A stretch of DNA of 51,683 nucleotides. Origin: Candidatus Woesearchaeota archaeon (GTDB lineage Archaea; Nanobdellota; Nanobdellia; Woesearchaeales; ARS49). Of the stretch, positions 7,986 through 17,729 are shown piece after piece. Positions within the stretch are counted from its first letter, which is position 1, and each line of letters opens with the position of its first letter. The DNA is taken from positions 1 through 51,683 of the forward strand of contig JACPID010000016.1 in NCBI GenBank assembly GCA_016188265.1, read 5' to 3'. The position numbers and the translations under genes are program-made. The notes under the pieces were generated by a model. That model did no database searches and was not told the origin of the DNA. It saw nothing but the letters and a program-made list of their open reading frames with translations.

Positions 7986-10334
7986 ATGGGGCGTTTTGAT
8001 ACATCTTTAGACATAGGGGAAGACTTATCAAAAAAGAAAGTTGAACAATCTGCAAATAATGTTAAACCTGACATATACTTAGCTGATTTAGAAAAAAAAC
8101 TTTCAAGCGCAAAAATAAAAAAACAAGCATTTTCTTACAAGCCAATTATTGCAGGAGTATTATGTTTTGTTCTTGCTGTTTTTCTTTTAACTCAGACATA
8201 CCAGCCAAAGATTTTTTCGCAGTTTGCAAAAGATGAAGTAGCTAAGAATTTTGGTTTGAATTATTATATTCAAGTAAGCAGAGAAAATCCAGAATGGAGT
8301 GTGGAACAAAAAAAAGTTGAAAGTGATTTGCTCGTTGAAAAATTTTTGAAAAGTTCTGAAGGAAAAAAACAACTTGAAAATAAAAGAAAGGAATTATTAT
8401 CTTATTTTCAAGACAATAAAGATCAAACATATATTTACAATGCTGATTCTTATTATTTTTTAAGGCTTACACAAAACTTAATTAAAAATGGCCATTTAGG
8501 GGTTGGAAAAGATGATGTGTCAGATAATTTGCGTTCAGCAGGGTATCATTCGTTCGGAGTAACATTTACTCTTTTTCCTTATTTTATAAAATGGTGGCAT
8601 GATATTACAAGCAAGATGTTTTTTTTATATGATGCAGCATTTTCTTTTCCTGTTTTATTAGGAATTTTATCAGGAGCTTTGATAGGGATTATACTTTATT
8701 CTATTAAGAAAAATATATGGCTGGCTTTGTTAGGTGTTTTTTTCATGATTATACAGCCTGTATTTGTTCAAGTTTTTTCTGGAGGCAATCTTGATACTCA
8801 AACAATTTCTTTGTTTTTCACTTTAATAGTATTAACTTGTGTTGCATTTTTTTCAATTGGGTCAAAAGCAACAAAAATCTTAAGTTTATTTGGATTAATA
8901 ATAAGTTTAATATTATACAGGTATACTTGGAGTGGCTGGTTTTATATTCTTGTTGTATTATTTTTTTCTGGAATTTTATGGAGTGCTTTTCAGATTTTAA
9001 ATGGAAAGAAAACAGTTGCAATAAGTATTATTGCAGCATCATTAATTTTATCACTGATTTTTTTACAGACTTTTAAACAGTTTTTCACAACTGTTTTAGA
9101 TAGATTTATAGGATTAGATATTGGAAGAATAAGTTTTTCTAGTTTTATTACTGAATTGCAACCATTAGACTGGGAGTTATTTTATGAAGCAGTTGGAGGA
9201 AGTTTTGGAGTTATTTTTTTTACAATTGCTATTTTAGGAATGTTTTTCTTGTTATTAAAAAATAAAAAACAGCCTTGTTTTTTTGAGCTCACTATCATTC
9301 TACTCTTTCTTACAACTTTTGCTGCGAGTTTTTTTGCAGGAAGATTTATTCCTTATATTCTTCCAGCGTATGTGATTATGTTTACTATAACTGTTTCAAG
9401 TATTTGGAATTGGAGAAAACTGTTCCTGCTGTTATTTTTTATTGGGTCTGTGCTTATTTTATCAGCAACTTACGCAACAACATCAGAGTTATATCCATTT
9501 ATGCATGATGGAATTGTTGAAACAGGAGATTTTCTTAAAACAACAAGCAATAATTCTTTTGTTGCAACATGGTGGGATAGGGGGTATTTATGGCAGTATG
9601 CTGGAGAACGTGCAACATTTTTTGATGGCGCGACATTTGACACAAATGCCTTTCTTTTTTCATACATTTTTACACAAACAGATATTGATTTTGCAAGAAA
9701 TTTATTATGGGGCGCTGGTTGTAATTTAGGACAGTGGGTGAGGAGCATAGATAAAGAATATCTTGATGAATTTATTTCTAAAAAAAACTTAACTAAATGC
9801 AATCCTGAAATGTATTTAGTAGTTGACCAAAATTCTTTTTCTTTTATTAATCTAATGTATATTTATTCAAAGCAAAAAATTACTTCAGTAAACTCAATGA
9901 GGTTATTAGCTGAAAAAATTACAGATAAAAAAGATTATGCGGTAAAAGTTGAGTCTATTTCAGATATAGGAATACCTACGTTAACTACTCCTGAAAAATG
10001 CGAGCAAATAGGAGAATCAAAATATTTTTGTTTAAATTATATTGTTGATTTAGCTGACATTGAATTAAGCGGGCAAAACAGCAGGCCGTACTCTCTTGTT
10101 TTAGTGCAAAATGGCATAAGAAAAATTAAAAAATATGACGATGCTAAAAAACCAGAAGCATTAGTAGTTTTTGAACAAGAAAAAGATTATTATGCATTTT
10201 TTGCAGATTATCATATTTCAGATTCTCTTCTTTTAAGATTATTCACTGGTGAAAGTATTTCTGGATTTAAACGTGTTTATTCAGTTTACGAGCCTGAGCG
10301 CATATTGACTTTTAAAGTAGATTGGACTGCATGA
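7986..10334 (+). CDS. aglB: oligosaccharyltransferase STT3/AglB
   Basis: 782 aa multi-TM; SDN-containing luminal loop near GVGKDDVSDNLRSAGYHS; WWDRGYLWQYAGERATFFDG (WWDYG variant). Confidence 0.87.
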   Translation: MGRFDTSLDIGEDLSKKKVEQSANNVKPDIYLADLEKKLSSAKIKKQAFSYKPIIAGVLCFVLAVFLLTQTYQPKIFSQFAKDEVAKNFGLNYYIQVSRENPEWSVEQKKVESDLLVEKFLKSSEGKKQLENKRKELLSYFQDNKDQTYIYNADSYYFLRLTQNLIKNGHLGVGKDDVSDNLRSAGYHSFGVTFTLFPYFIKWWHDITSKMFFLYDAAFSFPVLLGILSGALIGIILYSIKKNIWLALLGVFFMIIQPVFVQVFSGGNLDTQTISLFFTLIVLTCVAFFSIGSKATKILSLFGLIISLILYRYTWSGWFYILVVLFFSGILWSAFQILNGKKTVAISIIAASLILSLIFLQTFKQFFTTVLDRFIGLDIGRISFSSFITELQPLDWELFYEAVGGSFGVIFFTIAILGMFFLLLKNKKQPCFFELTIILLFLTTFAASFFAGRFIPYILPAYVIMFTITVSSIWNWRKLFLLLFFIGSVLILSATYATTSELYPFMHDGIVETGDFLKTTSNNSFVATWWDRGYLWQYAGERATFFDGATFDTNAFLFSYIFTQTDIDFARNLLWGAGCNLGQWVRSIDKEYLDEFISKKNLTKCNPEMYLVVDQNSFSFINLMYIYSKQKITSVNSMRLLAEKITDKKDYAVKVESISDIGIPTLTTPEKCEQIGESKYFCLNYIVDLADIELSGQNSRPYSLVLVQNGIRKIKKYDDAKKPEALVVFEQEKDYYAFFADYHISDSLLLRLFTGESISGFKRVYSVYEPERILTFKVDWTA

Positions 10335-10338
10335 TTTA

Positions 10339-11331
10339 TTATACTGTTTTTTTTAAAAGATCTTCTTTAACTTTCAATGAATACTCGTATAATTTTTGGT
10401 CTGCATTCTTTGAAGATGATACTATTTTTCCTATGTCTTTTGATTCTTTAATTTTTTGAAATTCCAGTTCTAATTTTTGCAGATGTGGGAAGCTTTCTTT
10501 GAAATGCAGATCAAGGGCATTGCTTACTTTTTCTAGTTCTTTTTTTAATTCAAAATATTCTGCAAATTCAAATAAGTTTCCGGCAAGTCTATACTCATCA
10601 AGCCTTGTTTTCAGATATGTTGTTAATTGTTCAAGCACTATTGAGTGTTGATGTAATAAATTGTAATATATTTTTGATTTAGCATAACAAATATGCATAA
10701 ATGTAAATGCGCGATAGGAACTTACAGATTTAATTGCACAGGTATTGCGTTCTTTTTCAACAATACGCAGTGAACGATCAAGATCTATAATTTCTTTTCT
10801 CAAATTTCTTGCTTTTTCAACTTGTTTTTTAGAAAGTGCCAGCTCTAAGGTTTGCTTCTTTTTTTCAAGCTCATTTGTGCCTTTTTCAATAGTTTGAGTG
10901 AATTGTTCTGAAAAATCAGACCATTCAAGCGTATTAATGCGGCAGTCAGTTACTTGCTGCAAGTGTTCATCATAAACTCTTTCAGCCATAGTGAGCTTAT
11001 CTTTTGTTTCTTGACATTTATCACTTAATTCATTCATGCGTTCATTCACAGCTTTCAACATATGCTTATTTTCAAGAATTTTCTTTTGTTTTTTTGATAA
11101 TTTTTCACTAAGAAAATTTATTGCAGTTAGATAATATTGTTCAAGAATTGGTAGAGAAATCTTTTTTTTATCAGGATTAATAAAATTAACAAATTCTTCA
11201 TGCTCGCGCGTTGCTAACTCTTCTAGATTTTGTACAATATCAGTATTTTCTGAAGTGTTTAATTTTGTTTTTTGTGTGTATGTTTTCATTATTTTTTGTA
11301 AAGTATTTTGAAAGCTCATAGTGTCCTCCAT
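10339..11331 (-). CDS. coiled-coil protein of unknown function
   Basis: 330 aa, heptad-rich E/K/L/Q composition. Confidence 0.65.
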   Translation of the reverse strand: MEDTMSFQNTLQKIMKTYTQKTKLNTSENTDIVQNLEELATREHEEFVNFINPDKKKISLPILEQYYLTAINFLSEKLSKKQKKILENKHMLKAVNERMNELSDKCQETKDKLTMAERVYDEHLQQVTDCRINTLEWSDFSEQFTQTIEKGTNELEKKKQTLELALSKKQVEKARNLRKEIIDLDRSLRIVEKERNTCAIKSVSSYRAFTFMHICYAKSKIYYNLLHQHSIVLEQLTTYLKTRLDEYRLAGNLFEFAEYFELKKELEKVSNALDLHFKESFPHLQKLELEFQKIKESKDIGKIVSSSKNADQKLYEYSLKVKEDLLKKTV

Positions 11332-11590
11332 TCTGAAGTGTGCTTCACTAGTGGAATTTATAGTGTTTAAAATGTGTTTTCATCAAATAATCAGAAAAAA
11401 CAAGCTAATTTATGAAAAAAAAACTATTTTATTGAAAGATTTTCAGAAATACAATTTGATTTGAAAAAATTGCGAATTATTCAAAATTTTTCAGCGATAT
11501 TTTTTTATTAGCCAACAGCTAATAATCATCAAGTCTATACGTAATATTTTTATACACCTAAAATACTTTCAAGATAAATGAGGTGATATA

Positions 11591-12847
11591 TTGTCTAAGA
11601 TAATTAAGTTAAGAGCTAGGCAAATTTTAGATTCAAGAGGAAATCCTACAGTAGAAGCTGAATTAATCAGTGAAAAAGCCTGCATTACTGCTTCAGTTCC
11701 AAGTGGAGAAAGCACTGGAAAACATGAAGCATTTGAATTAAGAGATAATGAAAAAGCATATTATGGAAAAGGAGTGCTTAAAGCTGTAAAAAATGTAAAT
11801 ACAGTTATTGCAAAAAATTGTAAAGGAATGCTGGTTGAAGAACAAGCAAAACTTGACACTAAACTAACTTCACTTGATGGCACTAGAAATAAGAGAAGAT
11901 TAGGTGCAAACGCTATTCTTTCAGTAAGCATGGCTTCATGCAGAGCAGCTGCGCAAGAAACACATACATTATTAGCAGAATATGTAAAAGAGCTATATCA
12001 AGCAAAGAAGCTTACCCTGCCTTGCCCAATATTTAATTTAATTGAAGGTGGAAAACATGCAGGAAATAAATTAAGCATGCAAGAATACTGGTTAATGCCT
12101 ACTGGAGCAAAAAATTTTTCTGAAGCATTAAGAATTGGCAGTGAAGTATATCATGAGTTAGGAAGTATTTTAGAAAAAAGATTTGGAAAAAATGCATTAA
12201 ATGTTGGACTTGAAGGAGGATACGCTCCTCAATACCAATGCGCAGAAGAACCAATGGACGCTATTTTGGAAGCAGTGCAGAATCTCGGTTATTGGAAAAA
12301 AATAAAATTAGGACTGGATAGTGCAGCAACAAGTTTTTGGAATGGAAAATCATATTTATTTGAAGAAAAAGAAATTACATCAGAGCAATTAAAGCAGAGA
12401 TATATTGACATTGCTAAATCTTATCCTTTGCTTGCAATAGAAGATGCGTTTCATGAAGAAGATTTTTTAGGTTTTTCTTTACTGCAAAAAAAACTAAAAA
12501 AACTTATGATAATTGGTGATGATTTAACTGTAACAAATGTAGACAGGATTAAAAAAGCGCTAGAATACAAATCCTGTAACAGTCTTCTTGTTAAAATAAA
12601 TCAAGTTGGAACAATCACTGAAACATTGAAAGCTTGCAAACTTGCCAGAAATAATAAATGGAAGCTAATAGTAAGCCACAGAAGCGGTGAAACAAGTGAT
12701 GATTTTATTGCTGATCTTGCAGTTGGAATAAGTGCGGGTTTTATTAAAGCAGGAGCACCATGCCGTGGAGAAAGGCTTGCAAAATATAATAGGTTGCTAA
12801 GATTAGAAGAATGGCTTGGAAAAAAGGCGAGGTATGTTAAAATATGA
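11591..12847 (+). CDS. eno: enolase (TTG start)
   Basis: ARQILDSRGNPTVEAE; SGESTGKHEA; GDDLTVTN; SHRSGETSDDFIADLAVG. Confidence 0.96.
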   Translation: MSKIIKLRARQILDSRGNPTVEAELISEKACITASVPSGESTGKHEAFELRDNEKAYYGKGVLKAVKNVNTVIAKNCKGMLVEEQAKLDTKLTSLDGTRNKRRLGANAILSVSMASCRAAAQETHTLLAEYVKELYQAKKLTLPCPIFNLIEGGKHAGNKLSMQEYWLMPTGAKNFSEALRIGSEVYHELGSILEKRFGKNALNVGLEGGYAPQYQCAEEPMDAILEAVQNLGYWKKIKLGLDSAATSFWNGKSYLFEEKEITSEQLKQRYIDIAKSYPLLAIEDAFHEEDFLGFSLLQKKLKKLMIIGDDLTVTNVDRIKKALEYKSCNSLLVKINQVGTITETLKACKLARNNKWKLIVSHRSGETSDDFIADLAVGISAGFIKAGAPCRGERLAKYNRLLRLEEWLGKKARYVKI

Positions 12848-13716
12848 AAAAACTTATTGTTGGCTGTTCTAATTCAAAAGAGCTTGCTAAAAGCATTGCT
12901 CGGCATATCAAAAAAGATTATACAAAACTGCTTGCTCGTGATTTTCCCGATGGAGAGTTATACTTGAAGTATCAAAGTAATATTGCTAAAAAAGAAATTA
13001 TTCTTGTACAATCTATGCATCCTCAACCTAATAAAGCTATGATGGAAGCAATATTTGCTGTAAAAACAGCAAAAGAATTAGGTGCGGTTAAAGTAACTTT
13101 AGTTGCGCCATATCTTGCTTATATGAGACAAGATAAAAGATTTCATCGAGGAGAGTGTAAATCAAATTCAATAATGGCTGAACTATTAAGTTGTGCTGAC
13201 CAGTTAATAACCATTGATCCACATTTACATCGAGTCCACAAATTATCAGAGATATTTAAAATTCCTGCAAAGACTCTTACTGCAAATCATATTCTTGCAC
13301 AATTCATAGGTAAGAAATACAAAAATGTACTTGTAATAGGTCCAGATGAAGAAAGCTATCAATGGGCTGCAGGCATTGCTAAAGAAGCTTGTGCTGAAGT
13401 TCTAGTTTTGCATAAAAAAAGGTATAGCTCAAGAAAGGTAAAGGTTTTTTTACGTGAACCTGAAAAAGTGAAAGGAAAAAATGTTGTGCTTATTGATGAC
13501 ATCATTAGTTCAGGACATACTATGATTGAAGCAGTTAAAGAATGTAAAAAAGCCAAAGCTTCATCAATTCACTGTATTTGTGTTCATGGCATTTATTCAG
13601 AAAATGCATTGCCTAAAATCCTCAAAGCAGGAGCAAAGGAAGTTATTTCAACTAATACTATACAAAATAAGGCTAGTAAAATAGATGTAAGCAAATTAAT
13701 TGCTGATAATTTTTAA
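12844..13716 (+). CDS. prs: ribose-phosphate pyrophosphokinase
   Basis: DFPDGELYLKY; VAPYLAYMRQDKRFHRGE; VVLIDDIISSGHTM. Confidence 0.95.
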   Translation: MKKLIVGCSNSKELAKSIARHIKKDYTKLLARDFPDGELYLKYQSNIAKKEIILVQSMHPQPNKAMMEAIFAVKTAKELGAVKVTLVAPYLAYMRQDKRFHRGECKSNSIMAELLSCADQLITIDPHLHRVHKLSEIFKIPAKTLTANHILAQFIGKKYKNVLVIGPDEESYQWAAGIAKEACAEVLVLHKKRYSSRKVKVFLREPEKVKGKNVVLIDDIISSGHTMIEAVKECKKAKASSIHCICVHGIYSENALPKILKAGAKEVISTNTIQNKASKIDVSKLIADNF

Positions 13717-13729
13717 TCAAACATAAAAA

Positions 13730-15253
13730 GTGAAAATGATAAAAAATAAAGCAGCACTAATAGTGCTTGATGGCTGGGGAATAAGCGCACATAAAAAAGG
13801 CAATGCAATTTTATTAGCAAAAACTCCTACAATGAATTTCTTAAAAAAAAATTATTCATATCTAGAGCTTAATGCTTCTGGAAAATATGTTGGATTACAA
13901 GCAGGAGATATAGGCAATAGCGAAGTTGGGCATTTACATCTTGGAGCTGGAAGGCTGGTAAAACAAGACAGTACAAGAATATCTGAGTCAATAAAAAATA
14001 AATCAATTTTTAAAAATCCAGTACTGGTTAAAGCAATGCAAAAAGCAAAAAAAAACACTCTGCACTTGCTAGGACTAGTGAGTGATGGCGGAGTTCATTC
14101 TCATATCAGTCACTTATTTGCACTTTTAGAAATGGCTAAACAATTCAAAATAAAAAGATTATACATTCATGCAATCACAGACGGAAGAGATGTTCAGCCT
14201 AAAAGTGCATTGAATTATTTGAAACAAGTTGAAAAACATCTGCAAAAAAATTGGAAAATAGCAACAGTGATTGGAAGATTTTATGCAATGGACCGTGATA
14301 ATCGTTGGAATAGAGAGCACAAAGCATACAATGCAATGGCAAATGGCAAAGGGCACAATCACAAAAATGCAAAAGAAGCAATTATTGAAGCATATAAAAA
14401 AAGAGAAAGCGATGAATTTGTTTTTCCAACAATCATTGAAAAAAAAGGAATTGTAAAAAACAATGATGTCATAATATTTTTTAATTTCAGATCAGATCGC
14501 GCCAGAGAATTAACGCGAGCTTTTGTTCAGGGAAGATTTAACAAATTTAAACGCAAGAAAATACTAAACTTGCACTTTGTCTGCTTGACTCAATATGATC
14601 CTTCAATTAAAACTCCTGTTGCTTTTCCTCCTGAAAAAATTAAAAACACACTCGGAGAAGTGCTTGCTGAACAAAAATACAAACAATTCAGGCTTGCAGA
14701 AACAGAAAAATGGGCTCATGTAACTTACTTCTTTAATGGATTAAGCGGAGTGGTTTGGAAAGGAGAAAAACGACTATTAATACCGAGCCCAAAACAGGTT
14801 AGAACTTATGATAAAATTCCAGAAATGAGTGCATTTAAAATAACAAAAAAAGCAGTCGAGATCTTAGAATCTAATAAGTATAAATTTCTTCTTGTGAATT
14901 ATGCAAATCCAGATATGATAGGGCATACAGGAAACTTAAAAGCAACAATAAAAGCAATTGAAATAATTGATTCTTGCATTAAAAAGATATGTGAAGCAGT
15001 GAAGAAAAATAATTGGGCATTGATAATAACTGCAGATCATGGCAATGCAGAAAAAATGCAGTACCTTGACGGAAGCATGAATACTGCACATACAACAAAC
15101 AAAGTTCCATGCATACTTATTTCAGAAAAGTATAAACTCAAGAAAATAAAAAATCCATCACTATATAATATTGCGCCAACAATAATCAAATTAATGGAAA
15201 TAGCAAAGCCGAAAGAATGGAGTGAAAGTTTAGTAAAAAATCACAACATTTAA
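13730..15253 (+). CDS. gpmI: 2,3-bisphosphoglycerate-independent phosphoglycerate mutase (507-aa GpmI type)
   Basis: LIVLDGWGIS; GNSEVGHLHLGAGR; HAITDGRDVQPKSA; TADHGNAEKM. Confidence 0.95.
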   Translation: MKMIKNKAALIVLDGWGISAHKKGNAILLAKTPTMNFLKKNYSYLELNASGKYVGLQAGDIGNSEVGHLHLGAGRLVKQDSTRISESIKNKSIFKNPVLVKAMQKAKKNTLHLLGLVSDGGVHSHISHLFALLEMAKQFKIKRLYIHAITDGRDVQPKSALNYLKQVEKHLQKNWKIATVIGRFYAMDRDNRWNREHKAYNAMANGKGHNHKNAKEAIIEAYKKRESDEFVFPTIIEKKGIVKNNDVIIFFNFRSDRARELTRAFVQGRFNKFKRKKILNLHFVCLTQYDPSIKTPVAFPPEKIKNTLGEVLAEQKYKQFRLAETEKWAHVTYFFNGLSGVVWKGEKRLLIPSPKQVRTYDKIPEMSAFKITKKAVEILESNKYKFLLVNYANPDMIGHTGNLKATIKAIEIIDSCIKKICEAVKKNNWALIITADHGNAEKMQYLDGSMNTAHTTNKVPCILISEKYKLKKIKNPSLYNIAPTIIKLMEIAKPKEWSESLVKNHNI

Positions 15254-15281
15254 ATTCTGCACAAAAATAAAAACAAGCAAT

Positions 15282-15821
15282 ATGCAAACTGGAATTAAAG
15301 TTTTAGAGGCAATGACAGAAAGGCCGATAATTGTAACACCAGATACAAATCTAGTAGAATGTGCAGAAATTATGAAAAGAAATCATGTGGGATCCTTGCT
15401 GGTTAAAGAGGACCACAAACTAAGAGGAATTTTAACAGAACAAGACATAGTGCGGAAAGCAGTTGTAAAAGACAAAAAACCATCTAAAATAACTGCTTCA
15501 GACATAATGGAAATAACCCTGAGAACTATAGCTCCTGAAAATGATATTTTTGATGCACTGCAAATGATGCGAGACTATAACATAAGACATATACCAGTCA
15601 CTGAAAATGAAAAACTCATAGGATTAGTCACACTAAAAGATATTCTTAAAATACAACCAGATTTATTTGAAATATTAGTTGAAAAATTTGAATTAAAAGA
15701 AGAACAACGCAAACCAGTATTTGCAGCCAAAGAAGAAGGACTATGTGAATCATGCGGTGAGTACAGTCCTGAATTAAAAAGAAAAGACGGTGTAATGATT
15801 TGCTCTGATTGTAGAGAGTAA
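15282..15821 (+). CDS. CBS-pair protein with C-terminal zinc ribbon
   Basis: Two CBS motifs followed by LCESCGEYSPELKRKDGVMICSDC. Confidence 0.85.
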   Translation: MQTGIKVLEAMTERPIIVTPDTNLVECAEIMKRNHVGSLLVKEDHKLRGILTEQDIVRKAVVKDKKPSKITASDIMEITLRTIAPENDIFDALQMMRDYNIRHIPVTENEKLIGLVTLKDILKIQPDLFEILVEKFELKEEQRKPVFAAKEEGLCESCGEYSPELKRKDGVMICSDCRE

Positions 15822-15950
15822 AACTGAAGTATAATTCAATTAATTTATCTAATACTGTTTGCTCGTATAATTCCTCTACAATTTTTGCTTCCGTAGTTAC
15901 ATTTCATAAATTCATCAATGTTCATTGTTTCTGAATATGAACTTTTTTAA

Positions 15951-16036
15951 TGCAGGGGAAGGGATTTGAACCCTCGGATCCACTAAGGAACAGGATCTTA
16001 AGTCCTGCGCGTTTGACCAGACTTCGCTACCCCTGC
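15951..16036 (-). tRNA. tRNA-Leu(TAA), no intron
   Basis: GCAGGGG..CCCCTGC A; CAGGA CTTAAGA TCCTG; long variable arm TTCCTTAGTGGATC. Confidence 0.94.
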
Positions 16037-16093
16037 GCACTCTGCTCCAACAAGAAATAAATATACTGTTTAAAAGGTTTTGTGTCTAAACAG

Positions 16094-16146
16094 AATCTCC
16101 GAGCGTCCTCGCTTCGCTGCGGTCGCTCAGGAGATTTTGAACTAAC
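16094..16146. repeat. GC-rich imperfect inverted repeat / hairpin
   Basis: AATCTCCGAGCG ... CGCTC(a)GGAGATT. Confidence 0.75.
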
Positions 16147-16160
16147 CAAAAAGTATAAAT

Positions 16161-16193
16161 ATAGGTAATACATTTTATTACCATAGGTAATAC
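16161..16193. promoter_or_regulatory. candidate vapBC operator (ATAGGTAATAC repeats and GGTAAT/ATTACC dyad)
   Basis: ATAGGTAATACATTTTATTACCATAGGTAATAC directly before the start. Confidence 0.45.
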
Positions 16194-16194
16194 T

Positions 16195-16494
16195 ATGGTT
16201 ATAGTTTCAACAAAAATGGGTCCGAAGGGACAGATTTTGATTCCAAAAATTTTCAGGGAAGAATATGGATTTATTCCTGGCGAAGAACTTCAATTAATTG
16301 ACACTTCTGAAGGATTATTTGTTAAAAAAGAAACTTATGATATTATTGCTTCTATGAAAGAGATTGCTAAAAAGGCAAAAGCAAAAAAAGTAAATGTTGA
16401 TAAAATTGATCTTCATAAAATTTACGAATCTGAATTGGAGGAAAGATTTAATGACGTACTTGGACACAAACATATTCATAAGAGCGTTTCTTGA
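16195..16494 (+). CDS. AbrB/SpoVT-type antitoxin (VapB-like)
   Basis: STKMGPKGQILIPKIFREEYGFIPGEELQLI. Confidence 0.88.
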   Translation: MVIVSTKMGPKGQILIPKIFREEYGFIPGEELQLIDTSEGLFVKKETYDIIASMKEIAKKAKAKKVNVDKIDLHKIYESELEERFNDVLGHKHIHKSVS

Positions 16495-16861
16495 CCTAAC
16501 AGAAAAAGGAGATAAAGCAAGAGATCTGATTAGTTCTATTTTAAACAATAAGAGGTTCAGCACTAGTGTTTTAACTTATGACGAACTAGTTTGGGTTATT
16601 AGAAAATCTGTCGGAGTCCGAGAATCTATTCAGGCAGGAAAGAATTTATTGGCAATTACAAATTTTCGTTTTATTTCAATAGATAAGCTTGTTTTAAGTA
16701 AAACTCAGCAATTAATAGAAAGCACTTCATTAAAGCCAAGAGATGCAGTTCATGCAGCGGCTGCATTATTAAATGGCGAAATTGAAATTATTTCTGATGA
16801 TGCTGATTTTGATAAAATAAAAGAATTAAAAAGAATCTCTCTAGAAAAATTCAAGATTTAA
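16451..16861 (+). CDS. PIN-domain toxin (VapC-like)
   Basis: MTYLDTNIFIRAFL...DELVWV...LKPRDAVHAAAAL...ISDDADFD; overlaps the antitoxin end. Confidence 0.9.
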   Translation: MTYLDTNIFIRAFLDLTEKGDKARDLISSILNNKRFSTSVLTYDELVWVIRKSVGVRESIQAGKNLLAITNFRFISIDKLVLSKTQQLIESTSLKPRDAVHAAAALLNGEIEIISDDADFDKIKELKRISLEKFKI

Positions 16862-17638
16862 TCAAAACAATCTATCAACTAACTTAAATCCTCTTTTTTC
16901 AAGATCTTGAATTATTTTTTTAATGTAACTTTTATATTCTTCCTCATTTCTTTTCTCTGATTCTTTTATTTTTTTTTTATAATCATTTTTAATTAAGTAA
17001 GATGGAAATACTTCTTTGAATAAATCATGTTTATTTATTTCATTTATTTTTGGTTTTTCACTAAATTTTTCAGGTAGAGAATTTCGTAAATATTTTTTCT
17101 TATTTTCACTTAAAGAAAAATGACCATAATCTTCTACAAACAATCCTGTAAAAATATCTAGTTCAGAATAATCATATTTTAATAAATCTTCTTGATCACC
17201 ATAAACTGCTTTAATTGTTGCTTCTTTTATTTTTTGAGATTTAGAAATAACATCTTCAACTATTTGATGAATTCCTTCAAATACTATTTTAGAACAAGAA
17301 TGTAGTTTTAACAAGGTGTAAATTTGTTCAAGTCTTCCATCATAAGCATTACCCATTCCTTCTGCAAAACAAGTATTGCCTAAAAAAGATTCACTATAAT
17401 AAGGAAATCTTATTTTACCATAATTAAGCCAGTAAAAAGGCCTTCCGAGTTCATCAAAATCAATATCATCACTGTTAGAGTATTGATACACTGTTTTTTT
17501 ACTAACAAAAGTTTTTGTATTAGGAACAACTTTTGCTGATAATGTAATTAAATAATCATATTCTTTACGTATAATATAACTCTTCTTGCCTTTTTTCTCC
17601 ATTAATTCATTCCAAACAATCTTTTCAATTGACATCAA
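16862..17638 (-). CDS. hypothetical protein, 258 aa
   Basis: Long ORF; no recognised motif. Confidence 0.6.
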   Translation of the reverse strand: MMSIEKIVWNELMEKKGKKSYIIRKEYDYLITLSAKVVPNTKTFVSKKTVYQYSNSDDIDFDELGRPFYWLNYGKIRFPYYSESFLGNTCFAEGMGNAYDGRLEQIYTLLKLHSCSKIVFEGIHQIVEDVISKSQKIKEATIKAVYGDQEDLLKYDYSELDIFTGLFVEDYGHFSLSENKKKYLRNSLPEKFSEKPKINEINKHDLFKEVFPSYLIKNDYKKKIKESEKRNEEEYKSYIKKIIQDLEKRGFKLVDRLF

Positions 17639-17729
17639 AAAATATTTAATAAAAAAGAGTATAAATAGATTCTTGAAAGAAATATTCTTATGAGAATATT
17701 TATAAAATAGATTGTAAATCTTTTTTAAT

